A DNA stretch of 31,563 bases from Candidatus Cibiobacter qucibialis (GTDB lineage: Bacteria; Bacillota; Clostridia; Oscillospirales; Ruminococcaceae): assembly GCA_004000625.1 (NCBI GenBank), contig SAUS01000030.1, positions 1 through 31,563 on the forward strand, given 5' to 3'. Made by a program: the position numbers and the translations under genes. This document shows, piece after piece, positions 1 to 7,665 of the stretch (position 1 is its first letter; the number at the start of each line of letters is the position of its first letter). Below the pieces are notes generated by a model. It saw only the letters and a program-made list of their open reading frames with translations. It was not told the DNA's origin and ran no database searches.

Positions 1-3
1 TAA

Positions 4-175
4 GGCAATACCGCACAATTCTAAGTGCCGATACGGCGAGCGAGGCACGGCAGCTGCTAAGCCAAAATGCTCGATAATACTTTGTGTATTATCGAGCATT
101 TTGGCAACGCAGATGCCGTGCCGCAGCCGCCGGAGCGGTGCTTAAGCCGTCAGGCGAGAATTGTGCGGTGTTGCC
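4..175 (+). mobile_element. 172-nt palindromic MITE-like element, copy R1
   Basis: The element begins GGCAATACCGCACAATTCT and ends with its near-exact inverse, giving terminal inverted repeats of about 19 bp with one T-G pair. Its centre is a perfect 20-bp inverted repeat (67-86 with 92-111, loop TTTGT), the best-preserved centre of all copies. The right flank is CTAA and the visible left flank is TAA, consistent with a 4-bp target duplication whose first base lies outside the window. It sits directly upstream of coaX, so it is in or next to that gene's leader. No transposase is encoded. Confidence 0.85.
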
Positions 176-232
176 CTAAGCCCATCGAACGGGAAACATT
201 GCCGGGTTGCCAAGGATACGAGGTTTTACCCT

Positions 233-1000
233 ATGATTCTGGCAGTTGATATCGGTAACAGCAACATCTGCATTGGCGGGCTGGACGGCATGAAGGTGCT
301 GTTCACCGCGCGCATGGTCACCCGCCCGCGCTGCACCGGGGATGAATACACCGCCGAGCTGAAATTTCTGCTGGGCCGCCTTGGCGTTACCCCTGAAGCC
401 TGTGAGGGCGTTATCGTGTGCAGCGTGGTGCCCGACCTGACCAAAGTTCTGGCCGATGCCTGCACCCGGCTGACCGGGCGCAAAGCCATGCTGGTCAGCC
501 CTGCACTGAACACCGGGCTGACCTTTGCGGTGGACGCTCCGGACCGCGTGGGGCGGGACCGCATTGCCGATGCCACCGCCGCAGCCGCCCACTATCCCCT
601 GCCCTGCATGACGGTGGACCTTGGCACGGCCACCACCTATAATGTCATTTCTTCCAAGCGGGCGTTCCTGGGTGGTTTTATCCTGCCCGGCGTGCAGACC
701 AGCCTGCGGGCCATCAGCAGCGGCACAGCGCAACTGCCGCCTATCTCGCCCGAAACGCCGGATCACCTGATTGGCCGCAACACGGTGGAATGCCTGAACA
801 ACGGCGTGATGTTTGGCACCGCAGCCATGCTGGACGGCCTGGCTGCCCGCGTGGAAGCCGAACTTGGCGAGCCGCTGACCGTGGTTGCCACCGGCGGCCT
901 GGCCCCCTGCATCATGCCCTGCTGCACCCGCAAGGTGATTTATGATTCTGACCTGTTGTTCAAGGGGCTGGCGATTCTGTACAGCAAAAACGCCGAATAA
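233..1000 (+). CDS. coaX: Type III pantothenate kinase
   Basis: This 255-residue protein phosphorylates pantothenate, the first committed step of coenzyme A synthesis in the cytoplasm. It has the ASKHA-type phosphate motif DIGNSN (residues 6-11), the GxDR motif as GRDR (107-110), and the second phosphate-binding motif DLGTATT (129-135) followed by a GG-rich strand. The length matches the usual 250-260 residues. The ATG at 233 is chosen because it places DIGN at the N-terminus as in the family and has an AGG-containing site upstream; the longer in-frame start at 161 would lie partly inside repeat R1. The gene stands alone, with R1 upstream and a terminator just downstream. No promoter could be identified between R1 and the start, so transcription probably begins upstream of the window or within R1. 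Confidence 0.95.
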   Translation: MILAVDIGNSNICIGGLDGMKVLFTARMVTRPRCTGDEYTAELKFLLGRLGVTPEACEGVIVCSVVPDLTKVLADACTRLTGRKAMLVSPALNTGLTFAVDAPDRVGRDRIADATAAAAHYPLPCMTVDLGTATTYNVISSKRAFLGGFILPGVQTSLRAISSGTAQLPPISPETPDHLIGRNTVECLNNGVMFGTAAMLDGLAARVEAELGEPLTVVATGGLAPCIMPCCTRKVIYDSDLLFKGLAILYSKNAE

Positions 1001-1037
1001 GCAAGTTTGCACGTTTTGTATTCTGCCTGCTATCAGA

Positions 1038-1074
1038 AAAGGGACCGGCATTTTCTGCCGATCCCTTTGTTTTA
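1038..1074 (+). terminator. Rho-independent terminator after coaX, probably bidirectional
   Basis: AAAGGGAcCGGCA pairs with TGCCGaTCCCTTT across a TTTTC loop (1038-1068) and is followed by GTTTT. The opposite strand ends CCCTTTTC, so the same hairpin could also stop galK transcripts coming from the right. Confidence 0.8.
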
Positions 1075-1094
1075 TGTATTTTCCGAATGTTTTA

Positions 1095-1266
1095 GGCAAT
1101 ACCGCATAATTCTAAGTGCCAATACGGCGAGCGAGGTGCGGCAGATGCCAAGCCAAAAGCGCAGATAATACTGGATGTCTTATCGAGCATTTTGGCAACG
1201 CAGATGCCGTGCCGCAGCTGCCGGAGCGGTGCTTAAGCCGCAAGGCGGGAATTGTGCGGTGTTGCC
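1095..1266 (+). mobile_element. 172-nt palindromic MITE-like element, copy R2
   Basis: This complete copy is flanked by a 4-bp direct repeat TTTA (1091-1094 and 1267-1270). The terminal stem (about 1095-1112 with 1249-1266) closes fully if G-T pairs are allowed. The right-hand TTTA contains the galK stop codon (complement of 1268-1270). The insertion therefore landed at the 3' end of galK and the duplication kept the stop. The element lies between the coaX terminator and galK and would be transcribed as the galK 3' untranslated region. Confidence 0.88.
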
Positions 1267-1267
1267 T

Positions 1268-2575
1268 TTACATATCCGGCGTAACCATCACAGCGCCGTA
1301 ATTGCGCACGCTCAGCACATGGCAGCTGCCCGCGCCAAACACAGCGTCAATGGCGTTCTTGTAGGTTTCCAGCAGTGCCAGCGGAACAAATGCCTGGATG
1401 GTACCGGCAAAGCCGCCGCCCTGCAAACGCCATGCGCCGCGGCCGTTCAGCACCTTCTGGCTGATGGCCAATGCCAAAGGCACGCCCTGCTCCTGCGGGT
1501 TCTTGATGCTGTAGGCGTTCTGGTTGAACTCAAAGCTGGAATGGCCGCCCTCAATGATCAGCTGCAGGAAGCGGTCAAAGTCATCTGCCTTGATGGCTTC
1601 ATAGATTTCCCCGGCGCGGCGGCTGTCATTATAAAAATGGATGGCACGCACCACGGCGCGGTCGCCGGTCACTTTGCGCACTTCGGGGATGGCTTTCAGG
1701 AAGGTTTCCTCGTCCACATCGCGCAGAACCTTTTTGCCAAAGAATTCGGCAACGCTCTCCATCTCGCGGCGCACAGCGGCATAATCATCGGTCAGGTCAG
1801 CGTGGCTGCCCTTGGTATCGCTGATGCAGAGTGCAAAGCCCTTGGCTGCCAGATCAAACGGAACTTCGCGCACGACCGGATGGCCCACTTCCTTAAAGTC
1901 GATGGTGATGACCTTTCCCACGGCGCAGGCAGTCTGGTCCATCAGGCCGCAGGGCTTGCCAAAGAAAACATTCTCAGCATACTGGCTGATCATGGCGTTT
2001 TTGACCTGGTCGAAACGCTTCATGTCATTATCGTTGTACTCGCCGCGGAAGATAGCACCCATGCACACCTCAAAGGCAGCCGAGCTGGACAAACCGGAAC
2101 CGCCCAGAACGTCAGAGGTGGTGTAGCAGTCAAAGCCGCCCACCTTGCCGCCGTCTTTCACAATGCCGGCAGCCACGCCGCGGATCAGGCTGGCGCTGTG
2201 CTCTGCTTCAACGGGCTGCGGGGTCAGGTCGCGCAGATTCACATCGTCGATCTTACCAAAGCCGTGGGAAATCACGCGTACAACGTTCTCGTCATTCTTG
2301 GCAACCACAGCAATGATATCCAGGTTTACGGCAGCTGCAATCACCACGCCGTTGTTATGGTCGGTATGGTTGCCGCCGATCTCGGTGCGGCCGGGTGCCG
2401 AGTACAAACACACTGTGCGGCCCGTGCCAAAGTTTTCTTCAAAATGGTCGATCATATCCACATAACGGGCACGCTGGGCTGCCACAGTAGCAGTGTCTGC
2501 CCCATACAGCTTGGCAAAAGCCTGGTCGTAACCGCCGTTCAAGATATTTTGTTTCAGTTCCGCACTCGTTGCCAT
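1268..2575 (-). CDS. galK: Galactokinase family protein (GHMP kinase)
   Basis: This 435-residue GHMP-superfamily sugar kinase most likely phosphorylates galactose at C1 for the Leloir pathway. Visible motifs are the galactokinase signature region (APGRTEIGGNHTDHNNG, residues 60-76), the ATP-binding GGSGLSSSAA (158-167), the CGLMDQ region containing the catalytic-type Asp, and a C-terminal GGGFAG. The signature differs from the classic GRVNLIGEHTDY: Asn replaces the Glu that contacts sugar in well-studied enzymes. I recall this GGNHTDH form as common in Firmicutes. AAAGGTG precedes the ATG. The gene is divergent from an AraC-type regulator across 294 bp. No galT or galE is nearby. Galactose remains the best guess, but a related sugar is possible because of the altered contact residue. 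Confidence 0.88.
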   Translation of the reverse strand: MATSAELKQNILNGGYDQAFAKLYGADTATVAAQRARYVDMIDHFEENFGTGRTVCLYSAPGRTEIGGNHTDHNNGVVIAAAVNLDIIAVVAKNDENVVRVISHGFGKIDDVNLRDLTPQPVEAEHSASLIRGVAAGIVKDGGKVGGFDCYTTSDVLGGSGLSSSAAFEVCMGAIFRGEYNDNDMKRFDQVKNAMISQYAENVFFGKPCGLMDQTACAVGKVITIDFKEVGHPVVREVPFDLAAKGFALCISDTKGSHADLTDDYAAVRREMESVAEFFGKKVLRDVDEETFLKAIPEVRKVTGDRAVVRAIHFYNDSRRAGEIYEAIKADDFDRFLQLIIEGGHSSFEFNQNAYSIKNPQEQGVPLALAISQKVLNGRGAWRLQGGGFAGTIQAFVPLALLETYKNAIDAVFGAGSCHVLSVRNYGAVMVTPDM

Positions 2576-2687
2576 CGTTCATACACCTTTCTTCGTTTGG
2601 CTGTCCCTTGTAAAATATGCACAAAAACCGCGCGTTCTTTTTAGCTATGCAGCGCATTTTAGGCCAGTATCACGGCTTCTTGTACTC

Positions 2688-2715
2688 AGTATAACAAATT
2701 TTAGCAGGATGTAAA
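2688..2715 (-). promoter_or_regulatory. Predicted galK promoter
   Basis: On the minus strand TTTACA (2715-2710) and TATACT (2693-2688) are separated by 16 bp, with a TGT extension before the -10. Transcription would begin near 2681, giving a leader of about 105 nt. Confidence 0.6.
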
Positions 2716-2756
2716 CATCTTTTTTCAACGCGATTATGGACTTTTGATGAATCTTC

Positions 2757-2765
2757 TGATATAAT
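2757..2765 (+). promoter_or_regulatory. Predicted extended -10 promoter of the AraC-family regulator
   Basis: TGATATAAT is a consensus extended -10 with no good -35 at the right spacing. Such promoters often depend on an activator. It faces away from the galK promoter, with about 40 bp between the galK -35 and this -10, so one bound regulator could affect both. Confidence 0.5.
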
Positions 2766-2869
2766 GGTAAAAAATATGCTCCATCCTGTTCCGGCCTGCT
2801 GCGGTGGGCCCTGTTTTGGGAGCAGAATGGCGAACCACAACCAGATTTTGCAAGAGTGAGGGATTTGGT

Positions 2870-3724
2870 ATGCCGACCATCGCAAAGCAATCTTATAAGC
2901 AGAACTATACCGATAATGTAGAGCTTTCCATTTTTAATTGTGGCCACGAATACTGCCAGCCGGGCCACACCTGGGGCCCCGGTGTGCGTGACCATTACCT
3001 GATCCATCTTGTTGTTGCGGGCAAAGGTGTGTATCAGGTCAACGGCGCTGCCTATAATTTGCAGGAGGGTGATCTCTTCCTCGCCAAACCCAACCAGCTC
3101 ATCACCTATGCGGCAGATGAAACCGACCCGTGGGAATATTACTGGGTCGGCTTTAACGGTGCCTGCGCCAACAAGCTGGTGCAGCAGACCCCGTTCAGCG
3201 ATGTGCAGCCCGTGCACCACTGCAAAGACCCCCAAAGCACCCGTGAAACCATTTATAATATCTACCTGGCCCGCGGCCCGGAACCGCAGTGCGAAGCTCT
3301 GATGACCGGCTACCTGTACCTGTTCATGGCCCAGCTGATGAAGGAAGCGCGCGAAGCCATGCCCAACACGCCGTCTTCCAGCAGCCAGTATGTGCTGGCC
3401 GCTATCAAGTATATTCAGTTCAACTATTCCCATGATATTTCGGTAGATGACATCGCCAAGGCGGTTGGGGTCAGCCGCAGCCATCTGTACCGCGTGTTCA
3501 TGTCCAATGTAGGCCAAAGCCCGATTGACTATTTAACGGGCTACCGCATCAGCGAAGCGTGTTCCCTGCTGAAAAACACCGGGCTTTCCATCGCCGAAAT
3601 CGCGGTCTCCGTCGGCTTTTTTGACCAGTTCTATTTTTCCCGCGTGTTCAAAAAGGTCAAAGGCGTTCCCCCCAGCAAGTACCTTGCTGCGCTGGAAAAG
3701 GACCCGCAGCTGGGGCTGGTATAA
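2870..3724 (+). CDS. AraC-family transcriptional regulator with cupin sensor domain
   Basis: This 284-residue cytoplasmic DNA-binding protein has an N-terminal AraC-type cupin (about residues 20-85, with a LVVAGKGVYQVNG strand and EGDLFLAKPN) and two C-terminal helix-turn-helix motifs (about 185-273: SVDDIAKAVGVSRSHLYRVF and IAEIAVSVGFFDQFYFSRVF). The end GVPPSKY is typical of the family. The architecture resembles MsmR-type regulators of alpha-galactoside use. The ATG at 2870 is preceded by GAGTGAGGG; an upstream in-frame start at 2804 has no ribosome site. The divergent position beside galK suggests control of galactose or galactoside use. The inducer is inferred, not shown. Confidence 0.9.
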   Translation: MPTIAKQSYKQNYTDNVELSIFNCGHEYCQPGHTWGPGVRDHYLIHLVVAGKGVYQVNGAAYNLQEGDLFLAKPNQLITYAADETDPWEYYWVGFNGACANKLVQQTPFSDVQPVHHCKDPQSTRETIYNIYLARGPEPQCEALMTGYLYLFMAQLMKEAREAMPNTPSSSSQYVLAAIKYIQFNYSHDISVDDIAKAVGVSRSHLYRVFMSNVGQSPIDYLTGYRISEACSLLKNTGLSIAEIAVSVGFFDQFYFSRVFKKVKGVPPSKYLAALEKDPQLGLV

Positions 3725-3751
3725 GCCATTTTCACACAATGTCCCACCATA

Positions 3752-3790
3752 CGGCAGCACCTTGCTTTTTGGTGCTGCCGCTCAGTTTTT
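3752..3790 (+). terminator. Rho-independent terminator after the AraC regulator
   Basis: A perfect 10-bp stem CGGCAGCACC/GGTGCTGCCG (3752-3761 with 3771-3780) with a 9-nt loop is followed by CTCAGTTTTT. It separates the regulator from the methyltransferase gene. Confidence 0.88.
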
Positions 3791-3840
3791 ACCGGCAGAC
3801 TGATATATTTGCCATAACATTAGAGCAAACGGAGCAAACC

Positions 3841-5220
3841 ATGTCTTTGAAGAAAAATCAGATTTTTGAAACCACGATCGAAAACCTTTCCAGCGATGGC
3901 AGCGGCGTTGCCCATGTGGAAGGGCAGGCCGTTTTTGTACCCGGCGCGGCACCGGGGGATGTGATCCGCTGCCGCATTGTAAAGGCATTGAAAAGCTATG
4001 CTTTCGGCCGCATTGACGCGATTTTAGCCCCCGGTCCCGGCCGCGTTGCGCCGGATTGTGCCGTGTGCACTCCCTGCGGCGGCTGTGGCCTGCGCCATTT
4101 GAGCTATGCTACGGAATGCGAGGCGAAAACCGGCTTTGTGCGGGATGCCTTTGCCCGCCTTGGCGGCTTTGATGTAAGCAGCTTTGAGTTTTCGCCCGTT
4201 CTCGCCCTGACGGACCACACCGCACACTACCGCAATAAGGTCCAGCTGCCCGTTGGGCTGGATGCCGATGGCCATGTCGTGACCGGTTTTTACGCCGGGC
4301 GCACCCACCGTATCGTCCCCTGCCCCGATTGCAAATTGCAGCCGGAGTGGATGAACGCCCTGGCCCGCCGGGCTTGTGCGTTACTGGAAGCCAACGGCAT
4401 TGCCCCCTATGACGAGGAAACCGGCAAGGGCCGCGTGCGCCATTTGTATATGCGCCAGGGCTGGCACAGCGGTCAGCGCCTGCTGTGCTTTGTGGTAAAC
4501 GGCAACGGCCTGCCCAACGAAGCTGAGATCTGCCGCACCTTGCAGCAGGAGTTCCAGCTGACCACTGTGCTGATCAACCGCAATACCGCCCGCACCAACG
4601 TGATTTTAGGGCGGGATACCCGCACCGTGCTTGGCCCCGGCGTGATTGAGGATACTTTGGCCGGAGTGCCCATCCAGATGGGTGTGCACGAGTTTTATCA
4701 GGTCAACACCCCCGCTGCCGAGCTGCTGTACGCCAAAGCGAAAGAGTTTGCCCGGCTGCAGCCGGATGACTTTTTGCTGGACCTTTACTGCGGTATGGGC
4801 ACCATTGGCCTTTCGATGAAGCCGCACTGCCGCCGCCTGGTCGGCGTTGAGGTTGTGCCGCAGGCAGTGGAAGGTGCCAAAACCGTTGCTGCGCATCTTG
4901 GTCTGCCCCCGGAGGAAGCCGATTTTTACTGCATGGACGCCGGCGAAGCCGCGACCCGCCTTGCCAGCGAGGGTGCCCACCCCGATGTGATCGTGGTGGA
5001 CCCGCCGCGCAAAGGCTGCGATAACGCCACCCTGACTGCCATTGTCCAGATGGCCCCACGCACCCTCGTCATGGTCAGCTGCAACCCCTCCACCGCCGCC
5101 CGCGATGCTAAGTTCCTGTGTGAACAGGGGTATACGCTGGAAAAGGTTCAGCCCGTGGATTTGTTCCCAAGGACAAAGCATGTGGAGTGCGTACTTCAAA
5201 TGACCCGTAAAAGTAATTGA
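3841..5220 (+). CDS. rlmD: 23S rRNA (uracil-5-)-methyltransferase, RlmD/RumA family
   Basis: This 459-residue enzyme uses S-adenosylmethionine to methylate a uracil C5 in 23S rRNA. An N-terminal TRAM domain (about residues 4-62) is followed by an iron-sulfur motif Cx5Cx2C (C73, C79, C82), with the fourth Cys probably C161 or C164. The SAM loop is LDLYCGMGTIGL (about 313-324). VVDPPRKG and the nucleophile in SCNPST (C414) complete the catalytic site. The ATG at 3841 is chosen because GGAGCAAACC lies just upstream; the open frame extends further 5' but runs through the preceding terminator. RlmD, RlmCD and TrmFO-like specificities cannot be told apart by eye. The gene appears monocistronic. Confidence 0.92.
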   Translation: MSLKKNQIFETTIENLSSDGSGVAHVEGQAVFVPGAAPGDVIRCRIVKALKSYAFGRIDAILAPGPGRVAPDCAVCTPCGGCGLRHLSYATECEAKTGFVRDAFARLGGFDVSSFEFSPVLALTDHTAHYRNKVQLPVGLDADGHVVTGFYAGRTHRIVPCPDCKLQPEWMNALARRACALLEANGIAPYDEETGKGRVRHLYMRQGWHSGQRLLCFVVNGNGLPNEAEICRTLQQEFQLTTVLINRNTARTNVILGRDTRTVLGPGVIEDTLAGVPIQMGVHEFYQVNTPAAELLYAKAKEFARLQPDDFLLDLYCGMGTIGLSMKPHCRRLVGVEVVPQAVEGAKTVAAHLGLPPEEADFYCMDAGEAATRLASEGAHPDVIVVDPPRKGCDNATLTAIVQMAPRTLVMVSCNPSTAARDAKFLCEQGYTLEKVQPVDLFPRTKHVECVLQMTRKSN

Positions 5221-5438
5221 TTGCTTCTTATTGCACAGGGCGTGCATGGCTATGTACAGAGTGTCCTCCCCTATTACTCCCTTTTATTCAAATTCTGTTC
5301 CGAAGTCGTTCACGATTTAACCATAAATACATGCGATAATAATTGACATATTACAAAACGGTGTATCCGCTAACAACGCAACGGCCTGCTTTTTGGCTTT
5401 TTGGGTACACCTCTATTCAAAAGGATGGCGTGTTTAAG

Positions 5439-5828
5439 ATGAAGGCATGGTTCCAGCGTTTTATGTCCGGGCGGTACGGCAGTGATACTTTTGGCAACTT
5501 TTTGTGCGTAACGGCGCTGGTCTGCCTGGTAATTGGGCTGTTTGTGGGCATCTTTTATTATATCGGGCTTCTGCTGCTGCTTTATGCGTACTTCCGCATG
5601 CTCAGCCGCAACGTACACAAGCGCTATGCAGAAAACATTGCCTTTATGCAGAAAACCGCTGGTGTGCGCGCCAAGTTCGGCCAGCTGCAGCAGCGGTTTG
5701 CCCTGCGCAAAACCTACCGCTATTTTTCCTGCCCGCACTGCCGCCAGCAGGTACGCGTGCCCAAGGGCCGCGGCAAAATTTCCATCACCTGCCCCAAATG
5801 CGGCACCCAGTTCATTAAAAAAAGCTAA
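5439..5828 (+). CDS. Small membrane protein with C-terminal zinc ribbon
   Basis: This 129-residue protein is of unknown function. Residues about 20-55 form a very hydrophobic stretch long enough for a two-helix hairpin (LCVTALVCLVIGLFVGIFYY then IGLLLLLYAYF). A basic segment follows, and then a C-terminal zinc ribbon with C98-x2-C101 and C118-x2-C121. The ribbon probably faces the cytoplasm. The ATG at 5439 has AAGGATGG about 11 nt upstream; an in-frame start at 5343 has no ribosome site. It is the first of three closely spaced + strand genes (37 nt to the next), so it may share a job with the DUF5685-like and J-domain proteins. Confidence 0.75.
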   Translation: MKAWFQRFMSGRYGSDTFGNFLCVTALVCLVIGLFVGIFYYIGLLLLLYAYFRMLSRNVHKRYAENIAFMQKTAGVRAKFGQLQQRFALRKTYRYFSCPHCRQQVRVPKGRGKISITCPKCGTQFIKKS

Positions 5829-5865
5829 AGGTTTTCCCTTCACTTCGATGAAAGGTTGACGCTGC

Positions 5866-6735
5866 GTGTTTGGATATGTTACCATTTATCAGAAAGATTT
5901 AGACAATGCCGCAATGGACTGCTACCAGGCGTACTATTGCGGGCTTTGCCAATCTTTGGGCCGCAAATACGGCACGGCGGCGCGCATGGCGCTGAGCTAT
6001 GACATGACCTTTGCCGCGCTGTTGCTGACCGCCCTGTATGACCCGCCCACACAGACTTCGCAGGGACGGTGCGCGCCGCATCCGCTGCGCACCCGGCCGC
6101 GGGCCGTGAACGAATTCACCGATTACGCTGCGGACATGACGGTGGTGCTGGCCTATTACAATTATCTGGATGACTGGCAGGACGACCACAAACGCAGTCG
6201 CCTGCAGCTGGCAAAGCAGCTTAAGCCGCATCTAGAAAACATCCGCCGCCAGTGGCCGCGCCAGTGCGAGGCCATCCACACCAAGCTGGATGAGCTGAAC
6301 CGCCTGGAAAGCGCCAACAGCACCGACCTGGATGCCCTTTGCAATGCCTTTGGCGCATTGCTGGGCGCGGTGTTCAGCCCACGGGAGGATTTCTGGTCCC
6401 CTGCCCTGACGCAGATGGGCCGCGGGTTGGGCGGGTTCATCTATTTGATGGATGCCTATGACGATTTAAAAAAAGATGCCCGGCACGGCAGTTTTAATGC
6501 ACTGGCCGCCACCAAACAGGCGTTTGGCAGCGATACTGCCGGGTTTGAGGCGCGCTGCCGCGAGCTGCTGACCCAGCAGATGGCCCTTTGCGCCCAGAAC
6601 TTTGAACTGTTGCCGATTTTGAAAGATACCCCCGAAGGTCAGCTTTTGCACAACACGATTTACGCGGGGGTGTGGAGCAAGTACGCGCTGGTGAAAGCCA
6701 CACGCACACCACGGAAGGGGAAACAAAACGAATGA
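5866..6735 (+). CDS. DUF5685-like family protein
   Basis: This 289-residue protein of unknown function matches my memory of the DUF5685 family, with the N-terminal FGYVTIYQKDL block followed by YYCGLCQSLGRKYG. It is mostly helical and Asp-rich in the middle (YLDDWQDDHKRSR; YLMDAYDDLKKD), which recalls helical terpenoid-synthase-like bundles, although that comparison is weak. Cys residues in CGLC could bind metal. It starts with GTG at 5866, preceded by AAAGG. Its stop codon overlaps the next start as ATGA (6732-6735), so it is translationally coupled to the J-domain protein and the two probably act together. Confidence 0.75.
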   Translation: MFGYVTIYQKDLDNAAMDCYQAYYCGLCQSLGRKYGTAARMALSYDMTFAALLLTALYDPPTQTSQGRCAPHPLRTRPRAVNEFTDYAADMTVVLAYYNYLDDWQDDHKRSRLQLAKQLKPHLENIRRQWPRQCEAIHTKLDELNRLESANSTDLDALCNAFGALLGAVFSPREDFWSPALTQMGRGLGGFIYLMDAYDDLKKDARHGSFNALAATKQAFGSDTAGFEARCRELLTQQMALCAQNFELLPILKDTPEGQLLHNTIYAGVWSKYALVKATRTPRKGKQNE

Positions 6736-7475
6736 ACGATCCGTACAGTGTTCTTGGCATTACGCCGGGCGCCGATGAGGAAACCATTAAAAAAGCATAC
6801 CGCCAAAAGTGCAAGCAATACCACCCAGATTTACACCCGGACGACCCCACCTGCGAGGACAAGTTCAAAGATGTACAGGCCGCTTACAGCGAGGTCATGC
6901 GGATGCGTTCCGGCGGCGGGTCCAGTGCATCCAGCAGCGGCTCTTCCAGCTATTATGGGCAGCGCAGCAGCGGCGGCAGCCAACAGCAGTACCAGGATCC
7001 GTTTGGCTTTGGGTTCGGGTTTGACCCTTTTGGCTTTGGCGGCACCTATGGTGGGGCCAGCAGCAGCTATGACCGCCGGGAATCGCCGGAGATGCAGGCC
7101 GCCAACAACTATATCCGCAACGGGTACTATGCAGAAGCGATGAATGTTCTGGAAGGCATTGTCCCCGCTGACCGGGCCGCCCGCTGGCATTATTATGCCG
7201 CGCTGGCAAGTTCCGGCCTGGGTAACAACATCCGCGCCCAGAACGAAGCCCGCACCGCTGTGGACATGGAGCCCGGCAATTACGAGTACCAGAACCTTTT
7301 GGACCGGCTGCAGAACCCCGGACGGGCGTACTCCACTTATCAGCAGGCATACACCCAGCCCGGCAGCCGCCAGCACGGCATGAACTTTTGTTTGCAGGCC
7401 TGGCTGTACCTGATGCTTTGCAACCTGTGCAGCATTTGCTGCTGCGGTGGGCGCGGTGGATTTTATATTTGCTGA
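6732..7475 (+). CDS. J-domain (DnaJ-like) protein with Cys-rich C-terminus
   Basis: This 247-residue protein has an N-terminal J domain (residues 2-65) with the HPD motif at 31-33, which stimulates DnaK ATPase activity. A Ser/Gly/Phe-rich linker (about 66-115, with repeated FGFG and SS runs) leads to a helical region resembling a short tetratricopeptide unit (about 118-190). The last 31 residues hold seven cysteines and a hydrophobic segment ending CCCGGRGGFYIC. It lacks the central zinc domain and C-terminal substrate domains of true DnaJ, so it is a dedicated co-chaperone. The start is fixed by the 4-nt ATGA overlap with the gene upstream. A strong terminator follows. Confidence 0.88.
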   Translation: MNDPYSVLGITPGADEETIKKAYRQKCKQYHPDLHPDDPTCEDKFKDVQAAYSEVMRMRSGGGSSASSSGSSSYYGQRSSGGSQQQYQDPFGFGFGFDPFGFGGTYGGASSSYDRRESPEMQAANNYIRNGYYAEAMNVLEGIVPADRAARWHYYAALASSGLGNNIRAQNEARTAVDMEPGNYEYQNLLDRLQNPGRAYSTYQQAYTQPGSRQHGMNFCLQAWLYLMLCNLCSICCCGGRGGFYIC

Positions 7476-7517
7476 GCAGGGGTTGGAAGTAATTTTTAGC
7501 GTTGAATCAATATAAAG

Positions 7518-7560
7518 CGAACGCATGTGGTTACCCGTTGGGGCCGCATGCGTTCGTTTT
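7518..7560 (+). terminator. Rho-independent terminator after the J-domain gene
   Basis: CGAACGCATG pairs perfectly with CATGCGTTCG (7518-7527 with 7547-7556) and is followed by a T-rich run TTTTGGTTTT. The 100 bp between it and repeat R3 hold nothing I recognise. Confidence 0.85.
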
Positions 7561-7665
7561 GGTTTTGGGTGCTATTTTATTATATGAATCGCGGGGAGAT
7601 CGTAAATGCGCTAGCGGGTACGTATCATGAATGGTGATTACCTCACGGTACGGACGTTTTCATAG

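Noticed and set aside
1175..2644. 489-codon open frame antisense to galK
   Set aside because: This is a shadow frame caused by high GC and codon bias. It has no domain pattern, and galK motifs are clear on the other strand.
5221..5438. Promoter or small RNA before the zinc-ribbon membrane gene
   Set aside because: TTGACA occurs (about 5343), but no -10 at proper spacing was found. A GGTGTA/TACACC pairing is too short to call.
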